NCBI GenBank assembly: GCA_013076295.1
Contig: RQOL01000616.1
Span: 3,934,392-3,998,391, forward strand
DNA length: 64,000 nucleotides
Direction: 5' to 3'
Origin: Sanderia malayensis
Taxonomy: Eukaryota; Cnidaria; Scyphozoa; Semaeostomeae; Pelagiidae
Of the stretch, positions 10,051 through 22,467 are shown one piece after another (positions within the stretch are counted from its first letter, which is position 1; each line of letters starts with the position of its first letter). The position numbers were made by a program, and so were the translations under genes. The notes under the pieces were generated by a model. It was not told where the DNA came from. It searched no databases and was given only the letters and a program-made list of their open reading frames with translations.

Positions 10051-12029
10051 TAAGAAAGATGTTTGGAGGACATCGGAAGAGTAGCTTATGCACGTAGGTG
10101 ATCCGAGAAACATGGCTACACTGGCAAACAATAAGAAAAAATGTTCTCACTGCACGTCATCTTAATTGAATGGAAACGTTTTCTGCTTACAAAGGTACGT
10201 ACGATTTGGAATGAGAAATAAGGGATAAATGTTTTCAGAGATATAAGAACATGTATTGTTGAAAAGAGTACTTTTTGGAGCGAAGTCAGCAAACAGAAAA
10301 TGATATATTTACTGGCGTATGGATTGAATGTTTATCAAAAGTCTTTTATGGCCTAATTGCTTTAATGTCTATCTCACAAACCAAGACAAAACAAAAGGCC
10401 CATAAGTCATAAATGTGATTCACAACAGAAGGGCTTATGTTGGCTCCGAAGTTGATTGGGGAATTGTTAAAGAATTTCTTTGTATTGCATCGCTTATTAA
10501 TTGCAACACTTTTTTGAAAGATCTTTCATTATCAATAAACCTCTTTGTTTTCGACGAGCGGAAAAAGCTTTGTTTTCGGCTCATTAATAACTAACATTTC
10601 CGCCTGGTTGAATACCATTTAAGTATAAGAAAAACATTCATTTGAGAAAATTTCCGAGTTTTTTCATCACAGTCGAAATGACAAATGTTCGTACACAGGA
10701 TGTAATTTCGATAACCGAAATTGATTGTACATCATTGTGATAGCAGTTTAAATATCGCCGAGGCAACTATCCAGCATTTGACATTATCAATTCTGTTTTA
10801 TACTATAAACCATTTCTGCTTGTCACAATTATTTAGTTGACAAATTTTTGATAAGCTTGTATATTTACAAGGAAGGTTGTTAAAGACCATAGCGAGCTAT
10901 TTCACGGATATGCATGAAATACCTCTAAAAATGGGGATTTTTATTGTTCTCCACCCACGCATAATGCCATATTCTATGGAGCTCTCAGCGAGAGCAAACA
11001 GCAAACCAAGAACAATGCTTGTTGCCACCGGAACGGGGGGAACACACGTGTCATGTTATGTGCCCCCAATATTTCATTGCCTTGTGGGAGTTGTCTTTTA
11101 CAAGAACACCTACATCAGTCAGGGCTTTTTCGAAAATTTTAGGATGCCATATTTATTGCAAAAGTTATGCAACAAACAAGCAACCTAATTTAATTAGAAA
11201 GTTACGTAACTTAACTCAAACCTTTATTGCTTTTTGGGTGTAGTTGTTCTTGTCTTCTTCTCAGAAAGGTTGCAATATCCATGCTTGAGTTCTGCATTTT
11301 GATAAATGGTGATGGTTCGGTAAGCCGTTCAGGTTTTCGCAACGAAAGCAAACTCAACCTAAAAACAAGAACTTTGAAATACAAAGACCAAACTTGTACA
11401 CTTCGCTGCTCATTTGCTGGATCTATTTCGAACGAAATTCCCGCTGCTGATGATACCCAATCAGTGCCTACGTAAATAGTGGGCGTGCTTTCTGCATTTG
11501 TCCGCGGAAGAAAGCGAGTTCTTTGTAGCAGTTCACAGACCGACCCAGTAACAGCTTGCTAGATGCCCAGCTCACAAAAGTTGTTTACACAGAACGAACA
11601 TTCTATTTAACACTAAAACCAATTCGGCCATTTTTATCTCTCTTGTTTTGAAATTAGAAAAGACAATTACAAAATCAAAAGGAACAATTGCTGAATGTTC
11701 CATGCTGCTTCTAGTGTCAGCGAAGGAAATTAACTGCAATGAATGCTCTAATTCTATAAAAAACAGAGGTGAAGAGAGCAAGTCCTGTAAACACTTATAT
11801 TTATGCGATTTTAATGACTTTCGTTTTATGGGCAAGCTATGTAGCAAAATAATCGAGGGTAAACAAGAGGAAACAAGGAGAAGAGCGACAGTATCCCCCG
11901 TTTAATTAAACTCTTTTTCTGCTCAAGGGAATTATGATAATACGACCTGTTCACTGCAATTTCAGAGGAAACTATATCGTTCAGCCCAAATTCAAATGGT
12001 CAGATTATTAATTTTACTTATATTTTTAT

Positions 12030-12439
12030 TTATAAGACATTTATAGGCTGCATAATCTTCTTCATACAGTCCACGACAACTTTGACGAATGACTGTGGAC
12101 TGTGGTCTTTGAACTTTGAATCACCCCAACACGGCCCAAAAAGATACAGGGGCAAGAATAAATAAAATACAAAAGAACGTTGTGGGTGCGTTTCGTTGAT
12201 TCTGAATTGCCCTAAAACCAAATTTCACTCCTATAAATCCAACAGAATGATTAATAGTCTAAAATAAAAGACTTACCTTTGATTCTACTCAATGCTGTAA
12301 ACCCTGCAAATGCTGTCCCAAAGTCACCAAGAATCTCAAATGACGGGATGTTTTCAAAGGCCTTTAAAAAGCCGTTACTGCGAAGGAGCCTTGAAGTTAA
12401 TCGCCGTACATTTATTAATAGCAGCACAATGTTCGTCAT
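12030..12439 (-). CDS. Possible two-exon small hypothetical gene
   Basis: Exon 12439-12277 ends at a strong GTAAGT donor in phase 1. A good acceptor (TTTTGGTTTTAG type) opens exon 12211-12030 in the matching phase. Together they give about 114 residues starting MTNIVLLLINVRRL and ending MKKIMQPINVL, followed at once by TAAATAAA, which includes AATAAA. I recognise no domain. The intron of about 65 bases fits this genome. The alternative is that the first exon belongs to the ETS gene downstream, since its phase also fits the ETS exon at 8521. It could also be spurious. Confidence 0.32.
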
Positions 12440-13809
12440 GCCGCTGAGCACGACATAATGATCAAGGTAATTCAATTGAAAACAAGGTATAAAAACACAA
12501 TTGAAGCAATAGGTCTTTTTGTGTGCATTTGGATTTTGGAGTCATTCATCCATAACAACATGATCCGATCCAAAAAGGATATAGATTTCTGTGAGAATAT
12601 AGTTGATATTTTATGAGAATACCGATACTCAAATTCTCCAAAATTTCAGAATTTCATGTCAAATCTCAAATAAGATAGTCATTTAAGAATAAGAAAGTAT
12701 AAGTAATAACTACAATTTACAAACATTAAGGGCAGGCTTAAGCGTCGTCACCGCTAACATTTTTTATTTACCTGAGCTTTTCCCAAAAACTAAAGATTAA
12801 CTTGATACTATAGACGATTTCAGACTCAAAATCTAAAATTTTAAAAATGCTAAAAAAATTAGCATTCATTCCTACAGAAAAGTCAGCACTCTACTATGTA
12901 CTAACTTCATGCACGAAGTTACATTCATTACAAAGTATACGTGTGGTAAATTGTTGATGAGAGTAATTAAGAAAGGAAGGAAAAGTGAGACAATGGATTG
13001 CCATACTCGTATCTGCATTCTTTGAGTCAAAGTTTAGCATCATTAGGTTTTCGTTTACTTTACTGCGCCCAGTGATAATGTGCTATATCTTGAAAACTAA
13101 GGGGCGGGAGTAACTTGAGTTCTTGACTTAATATTTTAATTAGCAGCTAGTAGGATATTCAATATATATTTCAGGTAATTGCTACGCACAATTAACACTC
13201 TAAATTTGGTTGGAAGCATATATTATAGTCTCAGGTCAGTTCCTGACGGTGATAATGATGAAGGCTTGATGTTGTTCTTATTCTGCTTGCTGCACCCACA
13301 AGCAGGGGCATAAATGGCATTGCATTAGCGACTCTCAGATGCTTTTCTGCATAAACGTAAATGGGAGGAAAACAGCTAGAGGAAACACCCACAAGGAAAT
13401 GCTTTTGAAATGACTCTATTTTTATTGACGTTATTGCTGTTTGTGCCAGTTTCTTTTATGCTTCCCACATCATTTAATTTCATTGAACGGGGCTAATTAA
13501 AAAGTGCAAACGTAATCAAAACAGGTATTAGCAATCACGTAGCAACTCTAGCAAACAACGGAGTACCCCGCTTTTTATCATAAATCCACCTTTTAAATGA
13601 AGTGAATTGAATTAATGCTCTCAATTCAACTCAATACAAGAAAAAGAAGGAAGAAAAAGAGAGAAGAGAAGCAAGATGGCGCAAAAAGAAGAATTTTAAA
13701 GTCATGCCCAAGCTAAGTTCAACGCTTGTGCAGCGGTATACAGTTGGTGAAGCATGAAAATGCACAGCTAATTCATGTGTTTTATTTTACCAGAAGGTAT
13801 TGCGATATA
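12440..13809. other. Region upstream of TBCK
   Basis: AT-rich, no supported exon. An acceptor-like pyrimidine tract ending in CCAG about 15 bases before the TBCK start suggests a 5' UTR intron. Confidence 0.4.
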
Positions 13810-16800
13810 ATGATGAACGAAGCAATACTAGGCGAAGCAGAGATAGGCATCACAACCTTTTTTGCCTCTGCGCATGCCACTGACACCTGTGGAACAAATG
13901 GATTGCCATTGACTCCAAATTCCGTTAGAATTCTGGGGAAATTTCAAATGTTAAAGAATCTACAACATCCAAAACTCTGTCAGTATATAGAAATATTGCG
14001 TGGGAGACATGGTAAACATTTTACTATCATTATTTATAAGAAGCATTGCTTTGCATTGCATTTCTGCATTTCTGCAAAGACCACAAATTATTTTTTTCAC
14101 ACCAGACGTCCTTCTGGCCGACTCCCCAAAACCCACCACCCCATAGCATGTCTTCAGGCAAATTTATTTTGTCAAAAAAGCAAAAATCTACCTATACTCT
14201 TGATTTCAAAGACTACCACCCACCTGCCTAGTCTATCAAAATCAAAATCAGTGCTTTTGGATAATTTCAGAAGTCCTCAGTCAAAATGCCCCAGCCACTT
14301 GATGCCCAAAAGAACGTCTGGGATGGAAAGATAATTTGTTGTAAAGATAAATTTGTAGGCCTTCCCCAATGCATCTCTTAAAACTGGGTGTTGTATATGG
14401 GCAGCATGGCATATTAGCTAATTGCTTTCTCATCTTCTTACAGAAAGACTTGTCATTGTATCAGAGCATTGCAAAAATTCTCTTATGGATCATCTAAACG
14501 TTGGTGATTTGGCAAGGTATTTAGTACTCCAGGCAGATTCTCTTCAGTGGAAATATATGCATGGAAGTGTTGGAAATATGCAAGGGTTCATGAAAATCTA
14601 ATTTTACTCCCAATACTTGTTTTTAGCCTTTGTGAAATACAACAGATAGCTTTCACCACAGTGGAAGCATTGGTATATCTTCACAGTCATGATATAACTG
14701 TCAGAAACCTCTCACCAGACAGCATCAAAGTCAGTCCAAGTGTAAGTGCAATTTGTTTTATAATCAGACACAATTAAACATTATTTTTATCCAACAGCTT
14801 ATTCATGTCATATTATAAATATATATTAGGGCAAATACAAGGTTGGAAAATATGGGATGTACCATATGACTGGTTATGGTTCATATGTTGCTTTTCCAGT
14901 AGGGTAAGATAATGTTTTATATCTCTACTTTAACTTTAAATGCTACTTTGCTTAGTTGTGGTTGTAAACTGCTTTTCAAGTTATTGTTATCAAGATAGTT
15001 GAATTTTTTAGCATGAAGAATGTACATGCTTTTGTATTGATGCATAGTGCCAGCATTTAACATAGCATTGGTATGTGTGTTACACATAATATGTCATTTA
15101 CTGGTTTTATTGGCGATTTGTTTTCAGTTCACCACCTTATCTTGCACCAGAAGTTATTGCGAATGGATTTGATCAGTCAGACCATTGCTCATTTCCATCT
15201 GTAAGTGTCTTATCATTGCGACTCTGTATTCAGAAGTTTTATTGCAAAATTATAAATAGTAACCAACCAAACAATTAGGTATGACATTTATTATATATGA
15301 TAGATAATGAATTAGATATGACAAACAAAATATATATGTGAACCCCCGATAAGTCAAAACCTCAATAAATCGAACAAATTTCTCTTGCCCTTGGGAGTTT
15401 GACTTATCGAAGTTCAACTGCATGAATCAGAATGTAAATGCATAATTTACAAATTGCATTTTTTTCCAGTGTGATATATGGTCACTAGGCATGATTCTAC
15501 TTGACTGCTATTTAGTAAGCATCTATTTTGTATACATGCTGTTTTAAGGGTTTAATTTACTCCATTATTATAACCATGTGAAGGATATTCTTGATTTTAT
15601 TTTCATAAATTTTTTCACCAGCATGGTGGACTTTGGTCCAGTGAAAAACGAGACATCTCGAAAATCTTTCGTAAACTCCTTCATCTTATCATAGAATACG
15701 GTAGGTAATTCCAAGTCCACCTTTCTATTATTCTTTAAAAAACCACAATTATCTTCGATTATTACCTTGTCTGCCTAATTACCTGGCTCTGTTCAAGTTT
15801 ATCCGTGACATTCAATTAGCGCTTTCCGTCGTCCATTGTATTGCAGACAGTGTGGATGCATTAGAAGACATTTTAAAGTACAGCAATGCCAAAGCACGAA
15901 TATTGGTACGTCACATTATGCCAGTAGTCTGGTGTCACGATATCAATCTCAACTACCTTTTACAGCCGTCAAGTGATGTCGTTCGTTTATTACAGGACAT
16001 GGATCGTTATTTTGTTTCCTTCCTCAAAAGATGCTTGACAATAGACGCTGCTGCAAGGTAATAATTGCTTTAATGGAGATATCATTTACGTGGGTGCCTT
16101 GTTGGCTGTCTATTGCTCATCCGTTCCTATTTTTAGTACTGGCGTAGTCCATGATGCAGCTGGTGTAACGATTTTTCGTTCTGGAATTTTTTACTTTTAC
16201 AGGCCAACTGCGGAAGAATTACTAAAGCACGAATTCTTGCACAAATTAGCTGTTCCAGGTGGTTCTAAAGTAAGTAGGAGGAGTTTTGTGAGGCGAAGCA
16301 GTGCCACATTTCTGGTTCTCTTTGCCAAAACCTTTCCTTTCAGCTCGATTTGTTGCTCAATTTTTTGCTTGTATTTTTCCAAATTTTTTTCAGCATCGCA
16401 ATTTCAATGGTTGCCTAAATTTCCCTGCTGTTTACAGATCAAAATACTTAGACGCACCCGATTATAACAAGCTCCTTTCAGAACTGAGTAAGTTGCTGAG
16501 AATCGCTCACCTTTTGCCTAAAAAACGGACTTTTTCCCCTAGTTCCACTAGCTTATTACACTTGCTTTTATTATTTCAAGGCGATGCTAAAGACGAAGAT
16601 CATTTGACGAGCAGGTATTTTCCTCAAGCCAATTCTTTCTCGAATTCCAAAGTCCTAAAGACCAGATGGGATACATGAATCTATTGCACACTGGAGAGGT
16701 TGTGTTGGTTGATAATGTTTTATATTTCTTTAAATTGTTCAAGGCCCATCAAAGAGTTTTATTTTCTATGGACACTTGCTGGTGGAGATGTAATGACGGA

Positions 16801-19800
16801 ACTTAAAAGACACGGACTGATGAAATCCAATCCTCCTTCGCTTTCAATGCCAGTGTAAGTTTTATACAATGTATCTCTTTGAGAATTGTTTACATGTATG
16901 TGCTAGGTGACAGTAAGGTCCATTGTGTTTACCAGCACGTTGCGTCAAGCCGGTTTTTCTGTTGCAGAGCTGTTCTCAACAATGGCGAGTCATATGGATT
17001 GGAAAGAGAAAGGGAACGAATGCTAGATGAAACCACGGTTGCAATGTCACTTGATAAGTTAAGACAGGTATAACATCACTGAATCTACTCATTAACTTAT
17101 GAAGCATCGATGCCAAGGCAACAACGATGGTTTTTAGCTCTTAAGACTTTAATTCGAAAAGAATAAAAGTTAATTGGCATATTTTCTTGAAATTATGACC
17201 TCAGGGGTAACCAAACCATCAATGATCTGTAGAAGTGAACTTGAAAAATCGCAAAGCATAGGTTCGAATGACTGTGTTGCAAATAGCTTAAGCAACAAGA
17301 ATACAGTTGAACCTCGATAAGTCGAACTCCGAAGGGCAAGAAAATTTGTTGGACTTATCGAGGTTCACATATAAAGCATACAGAACCAAAGGAAATACAA
17401 AAATGATTGAGATCGGGGAGCTCGACTTAAGCGGTAGTCGACTTATCGAGGTTCAACTGTATTATAATATTGATTGTTGCGTGTTTTTATTTTTACAGAA
17501 ACTTCAGAATGTTGACGAATCTGCTTATTATCCATTGATTGTCGAGGACGAGTAAGATTTATCTCAACTGCCATTTCTACCAAAAAAATATTTTTTTGTT
17601 CTACGAGTATGAAGTATAGTGTTTTAAAAGTGTTTTGTAAAGATTTTGATATTTTTAGGTTGAACCCTGCTGACTTATCGGAGACAGCAAAACTCCCTCT
17701 AGTTATCAGAGAAAAAGATGTTGTATACCAGGTTGGTACTACAATCATATTAACCGGGCCTTTCGTTTAGTGCAATAAATCATCTTTTCTAATATTCAAG
17801 ATATCATCTTATTATTTTCTAGTTCCATAGAGTCATTTTATTTGACAGACTTTTAGCGGTATGTATTCTCATTAATTATTGCTATCATCCTTATTGTTCA
17901 ATAACTATCAGCTGATATTATAATTAGCATATATAATTTATACTTGAAGCGTCATTAATTTGCCTGTCAAGCAAAGACACTCGAATATATTATGGAGTAT
18001 ATCATATATAGAATACACCATATATTCTGTGTCTGTTTTGCAATAAAAGTTCTCAATACCATAGGAAGAGCAGGATAGAAACTCAAAGTTTTTAGTTTCT
18101 TGCATTATAGCAAAAAATTTGAATTAACGATGCAAAATTGTTATCTTTGTTCGGATTTAAAATATCTAGAATATATTGAATTTTTGGGGGTAAAGTGTTT
18201 AGACAAACTGACCAACGTAGATAACAGTTGTCTGACAACTGAAGTGCCATCCAGTATTAATATTTGTAGCTTCATAGCCAGCTTAAAAATAATGTACATT
18301 GCTTTTTAGGGCTATCCATTCACACGGGAAAGAATCATCAAAGAAGCAAGAGTTGATATTCCTCCAACTGTAAGAGCTAAAGTTTGGGCTGCGCTTTTGA
18401 ATATACAGGTATTTCATCACTTCTCTTCAGTTCAATGAAATATTTCATCTTTGTTAAAGAGGATCTTGATAAGACACATTGTAGAGATTTTTATCAAAAG
18501 TTTCTTTATTAATTGTTAGGGTGACGTTCAAGAGCAATACGATAGAATTGATAAAGTCAGTGTTACATCGACAGATCGTCAGGTATAATCAACTACCTCT
18601 GTTATCATTAATTACTTTGTCTTAATCAAGTATTTATCTTTGATACTTAAATCAATAAGCAATAATTAATGACATAATTCTTCTTTTACTAAGATCGAAG
18701 TTGATATTCCAAGATGTCACCAGTACAATCAATTGCTATCGTCACCAACAGCTCATGGGAAATTCAAAAGAATTCTTAAGGCATGGGTAGTTTCGCATCC
18801 CAAGCTAACGTACTGGCAAGGTGCTTTATAACTTTTTCCAGCTCACTGCAACATTCATATACTAAAATCATTACATTGCTTCATTCCAGCTTGATTGAAT
18901 TGTTTTTTATTCTTTGTTTAGGTCTTGATTCCTTGTGTGCTCCATTCTTGTCTCTGAACTTTAATGATGAAGGTGAACCAACTTTTCTTCTTAGTTATTT
19001 AACATTCAACGCTCCCCCCTAGCTGTGTTTGTATGTAGACCTTGAAAGGGCTTCTACTCCTAAAAGCCTGACATTCCCCCGACTTGATTTTATGTATTAT
19101 TCTCTTTTTTAGCTTTGGCTTATGCTTCTTTGAGTGCGTTTATTCCAAAATATCTTTACAATTTCTTCTTAAAAGACAATTCGCCAATAATACAAGGTAC
19201 CAATTCCAAATTAATCTTTAACACTGCATTATAGCTCTGAAAATTCGATCAAATTTAATTCATCTGACATATATCCACCCAGATTTTAATTTATTTCTCG
19301 TTCTTCGTTCCAGAGTATTTAGCAGTATTTTCACAAATGATTGCTTACCACGAGCCCGAACTATACAACCATCTTAGTGATATTGGATTTGCTCCAGAGG
19401 CATGTTTTTACAATATTCATTGATTGCTCTACAGTAATTCAAGATCACGATGCTCATACAAGTTATCTACACCAAACGTCAAATAACTGAGATCTCTTTT
19501 TTCTCTACAGCTTTATGCTATCCCTTGGTTTTTGACCATGTTTTCACGTGAGTATTTTTTTATTTGCTGAAATTTCAGGCTTTGAATGTTTGTTAACAAT
19601 TGATACTGGGACTGACGGGAGTCGAACACAAGACCTTGGGGTTACCCTTGTTTTGTATATTATGTCGAATGAAACTTGGGGTGGTGGTGGGAAGGTAGTG
19701 CAGTCAGTAATGCACCGTGCTCATAACTAAGAAACCTCAGCCTGCAGTAGTTCGAGCAAACACCTGAGCTATCTATTAATTCATAACTTAAATCAATTTA

Positions 19801-21605
19801 GCCAAAAATACTAACTGCTCTTGTAATTTGATCGACTGTCTTGCAGTCAACAAGCCCGTTTGCAATCACATAATATGGGAAGCTACAAAACTCGAGCTCA
19901 AGATCTTTTGTTGTTGATAATTTCATAAGCAATAATGTCTCGTTTATTTTTCCAGATGTATTTCCATTACACAAGATATATTATTTATGGGACACGCTGT
20001 TACTTGGCAGCTCGTTGCTGCCTTTGTGCATCGGCGTTGCCATTTTGCAGCAAGTTAAAGATCAGTTGATTCACTTCGGGTTCAATGAATGTATTCTTCT
20101 ATTCTCGGATATGCCCGGTAAGTAGCTATTAATTCTCTACTTGTTCCATACACGTTTAAATTTATATAAATTTTAGGCCTTTGCTAATTAATAATTTTAG
20201 ACTGTTTGCTAATTAATAATATTGGAACTGCTGGGAATCGAACACGAGACCTTCGGGTACCCTTTGTTTTGCATATAATGTGCAATGCAACTGGGGGTGG
20301 AGGTGGGCAAATAGAGCAGTCAGTAAAGCATTGCGGTGGTATACAGGTAGCTTCAGACGCAGTGGTTCGAGTTACCCATCTACCAAAAGCTGCAGTCAAT
20401 ATAGTCATTGAATAATTTATCATTATTAGTACCTTTATATTTTATTAAGTTTTGTCGGAAGATCTTTTTTGACAATTAACATTATATAAAACTATAAAAC
20501 TGCTTGCTTCTTCTTACAGGCATTGACATTGAGAAGACAGTGAAAGACTCAATCAAATTATTTAATCATACCCCTCCGAGTGCAGCTATTCGAAAGCATG
20601 AAAATCCTGCCTACAGACTAAAAGCACCAGAAGAAGAAAAGTTCCTCAATCTTCCAGTAAGTTCAAAACTCAGAAACAGCTCAATCAAGCATTTAACACT
20701 AGAATACACGATCTAATTAACCTGCTTCGTTGTCTGATTATTTGTCTTTGCTATTTTAGGACAAAGAATTTCTTTCGCTTGAGCAGCTTCGGGCTGAAGT
20801 TTGTCCCAGAATTTCTGCTAGAGATCTGGTTCGTATATCAACAATAGTTCAAAAGCAAGGTGCATTAAATTTACTGAACATATAATTTTTTTATAGTTTA
20901 TCAGCAGTTTATCATTCATTAATGTTGTGTAATCTTTTCAATATACTTTTTATTCTTCTTAGAAATAATTGGCAGAACAGATATGAAGGAATTGAAGAAG
21001 CGACAAGGCAAACCCGATAAAACATTGTCTACAAAACCTGACAACAGATCTGGTAAAGTTTTGATTGTTGACATTCGGAGTCCTGAAGAGTATCCTTTTC
21101 GAGATTTATTATAATATCATGGGCAGTTAGACAATCGCAATGTATTTGGAAAGACAATCTCAGGATAGTGTTTACATGCACCTTAACTACTATACCTTTA
21201 GATATGCAGTTGGCTATTATAAACATTCAATAAATATACCTTATGAGCAGGCATTTAATGCAAAGGACACGCTATCTACAACTGGCAATAATGCTATACT
21301 TCAAAAATATCATGGTAAAATGGTCATGATTATTGGCAACAAGGGAGAAGAAGTAGCGAAGGTATTCCATGCCTTATAATAACAATCTTCTCTGCTTCAT
21401 AATGTATACATGATGTTGTGCTTGTAACTATAACAACCTCATCTTTCGGATTGGTTTTCCAGATCGCTTGCTAAAACTCACTCTTTTCTTTTAGTTTGGT
21501 GCAAAACTGGTGCAGTTGAATTTTAGACGAGTTTCTGTGATGGGTGAGTCTGTGAATATTCTCAGAAATAATGGCTATTTTGAAACTAGCTTAATTTCAT
21601 CTTAA
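13810..21605 (+). CDS. TBCK: TBCK, TBC domain-containing protein kinase-like
   Basis: Complete gene of 30 exons giving 907 residues (human about 893). Phases are consistent at every junction. Exons: 13810-14011, 14444-14516, 14627-14741, 14830-14903, 15128-15200, 15470-15514, 15622-15700, 15847-15905, 15966-16057, 16203-16269, 16394-16487, 16581-16614, 16744-16854, 16968-17067, 17499-17551, 17659-17731, 17823-17858, 18310-18408, 18520-18582, 18694-18820, 18922-18972, 19113-19196, 19314-19399, 19511-19547, 19956-20117, 20520-20656, 20760-20859, 20963-21089, 21202-21361, 21495-21605. Residues 1-295 form a kinase-like domain in which HRD is VRN and DFG is KYG, so it is a pseudokinase. The TBC domain (about 460-720) keeps the Arg finger in EVDIPR (521) and the Gln finger in YWQ (556), so it should act as a Rab GAP. 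A rhodanese-like domain (about 808-907) lacks the active cysteine. One intron starts with GC (19400). Confidence 0.96.
15346..15422. mobile_element. Degraded pogo-like MITE in TBCK intron
   Basis: Inverted ends CCCGATAAGTCAAA and TTTGACTTATCGAAGTTCAA match the better-preserved copy at 17304-17459. Both share an internal block TTTTCTTGCCCTT in opposite orientation. Confidence 0.7.
17304..17459. mobile_element. Pogo/Tigger-type MITE, TA target duplication, in TBCK intron
   Basis: Ends are CAGTTGAACCTCGATAAGTC and its near-complement, flanked by TA (17302-17303, 17460-17461). At 156 bp it has no coding capacity. The CAGTTGAAC terminus and TA duplication fit the pogo branch of Tc1/mariner. Confidence 0.85.
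19600..19770. mobile_element. tRNA-related SINE copy in TBCK intron
   Basis: It begins GGGAGTCGAACACAAGACCT, a B box in reverse, and continues through a GGTGGTGGG core to GTGCAGTCAGTAATGC (A-box region) and TAGTTCGAGC (forward B-box remnant). The same plan is seen at 20213 and 25880. Confidence 0.72.
20213..20415. mobile_element. tRNA-related SINE copy in TBCK intron
   Basis: Plan as at 19600: reverse B box GGGAATCGAACACGAGACCT, G-rich centre, then forward A-like box TAGAGCAGTCAGTAAAGC and forward B box GGTTCGAGTTACC. Open frames across it are repeat shadows. Confidence 0.78.
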
Positions 21606-21828
21606 TTAATTTTTTATATATCATATTTGTAGTATATTGACCTCTATTAACGAATATGAAACATATCTATAATGATATCTTTGCTGCCAAATGCCACAGG
21701 TTTATAGCCTCTTTTCATCATTGTACATAAATAATATCTGATAGCCTCGCCTTTCAGACTGTAGCCTCTCTCTAATGTTATTTGATATTTATGGTAGTAT
21801 TGCGTAGTGGGTTTGGATAGAGGTAGGA

Positions 21829-22060
21829 GAGTTCCCAAGGGAATACCAATTCCCAAGGGAACACCAATTCCCAAGGGAACACCAATTCCCAAGGGATTAT
21901 CAATTCTCTAGGGAATATCAATTCCCAAGGGATTATCAATTCTCTAGGGAATATCAATTAATACCAATTCCCAAGGGATTATCAATTCTCTAGGGAATAT
22001 TAATTCCCAAGGGAATACCAATTCCCAAGGGAATACCAATTCCCAAGGGAATACTAATTG
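21829..22060. repeat. Palindromic 18-bp minisatellite beyond the TBCK stop
   Basis: About 12-13 tandem units of the type AATTCCCAAGGGAATACC. Each centres on the perfect palindrome TTCCCAAGGGAA or the variant TTCTCTAGGGAA. In the middle the two variants alternate, giving a 36-bp higher-order unit. It lies between the convergent ends of TBCK and PCM1. Confidence 0.92.
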
Positions 22061-22467
22061 GATCCCAAAAGAAATCAAGAATGCTGTCAAATCAAAAGGA
22101 GGCCGGTCTTTGCCGATATCGAGACTATAATAGAACTCAAGGAAATTGATAAATATAACAGTATAAACATACACATAGCAACAGCTTTCCTATGAAGAAT
22201 AGTAACTGTAATATCCATTAAATTAAAGCACCAAAGAACTAAACCCTTGGTGTGTATGCATTGCAAAGCATTTAAAACAGTCTGAAATCATAACACAACT
22301 ATCCAGTCTTCTCGTTAATAACATATGGTCCACAATAGTGCTCAATAATCGTTAACTAACCTCTATCAATCAACGTAAATAAATGCTCTCGAACAGCCAA
22401 AAACAAACATGCAAGCAATGTTTGAAATAATTTACCAATAACGTTGTTCACTCTCTTTATCCAAGTC

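Larger units (their letters stand above)
8522..12029. other. Repeat-rich non-coding stretch upstream of the ETS exons
   Basis: The foldback element (8823-10050) with a nested MITE fills the first part. From 10052 to 12029 I see only AT-rich sequence with scattered open frames lacking family similarity or splice context. It is either intergenic or a long intron of the ETS gene. Confidence 0.5.

Noticed and set aside
11227..11905. Two plus-strand frames with Cys-rich segments
   Set aside because: No family similarity, no matching splice sites joining them, and no conserved pattern, so they were not annotated.
21829..22060. Possible CRISPR-like array
   Set aside because: Eukaryotic context, no unique spacers of constant length, and units are adjacent palindromes: it is a minisatellite.
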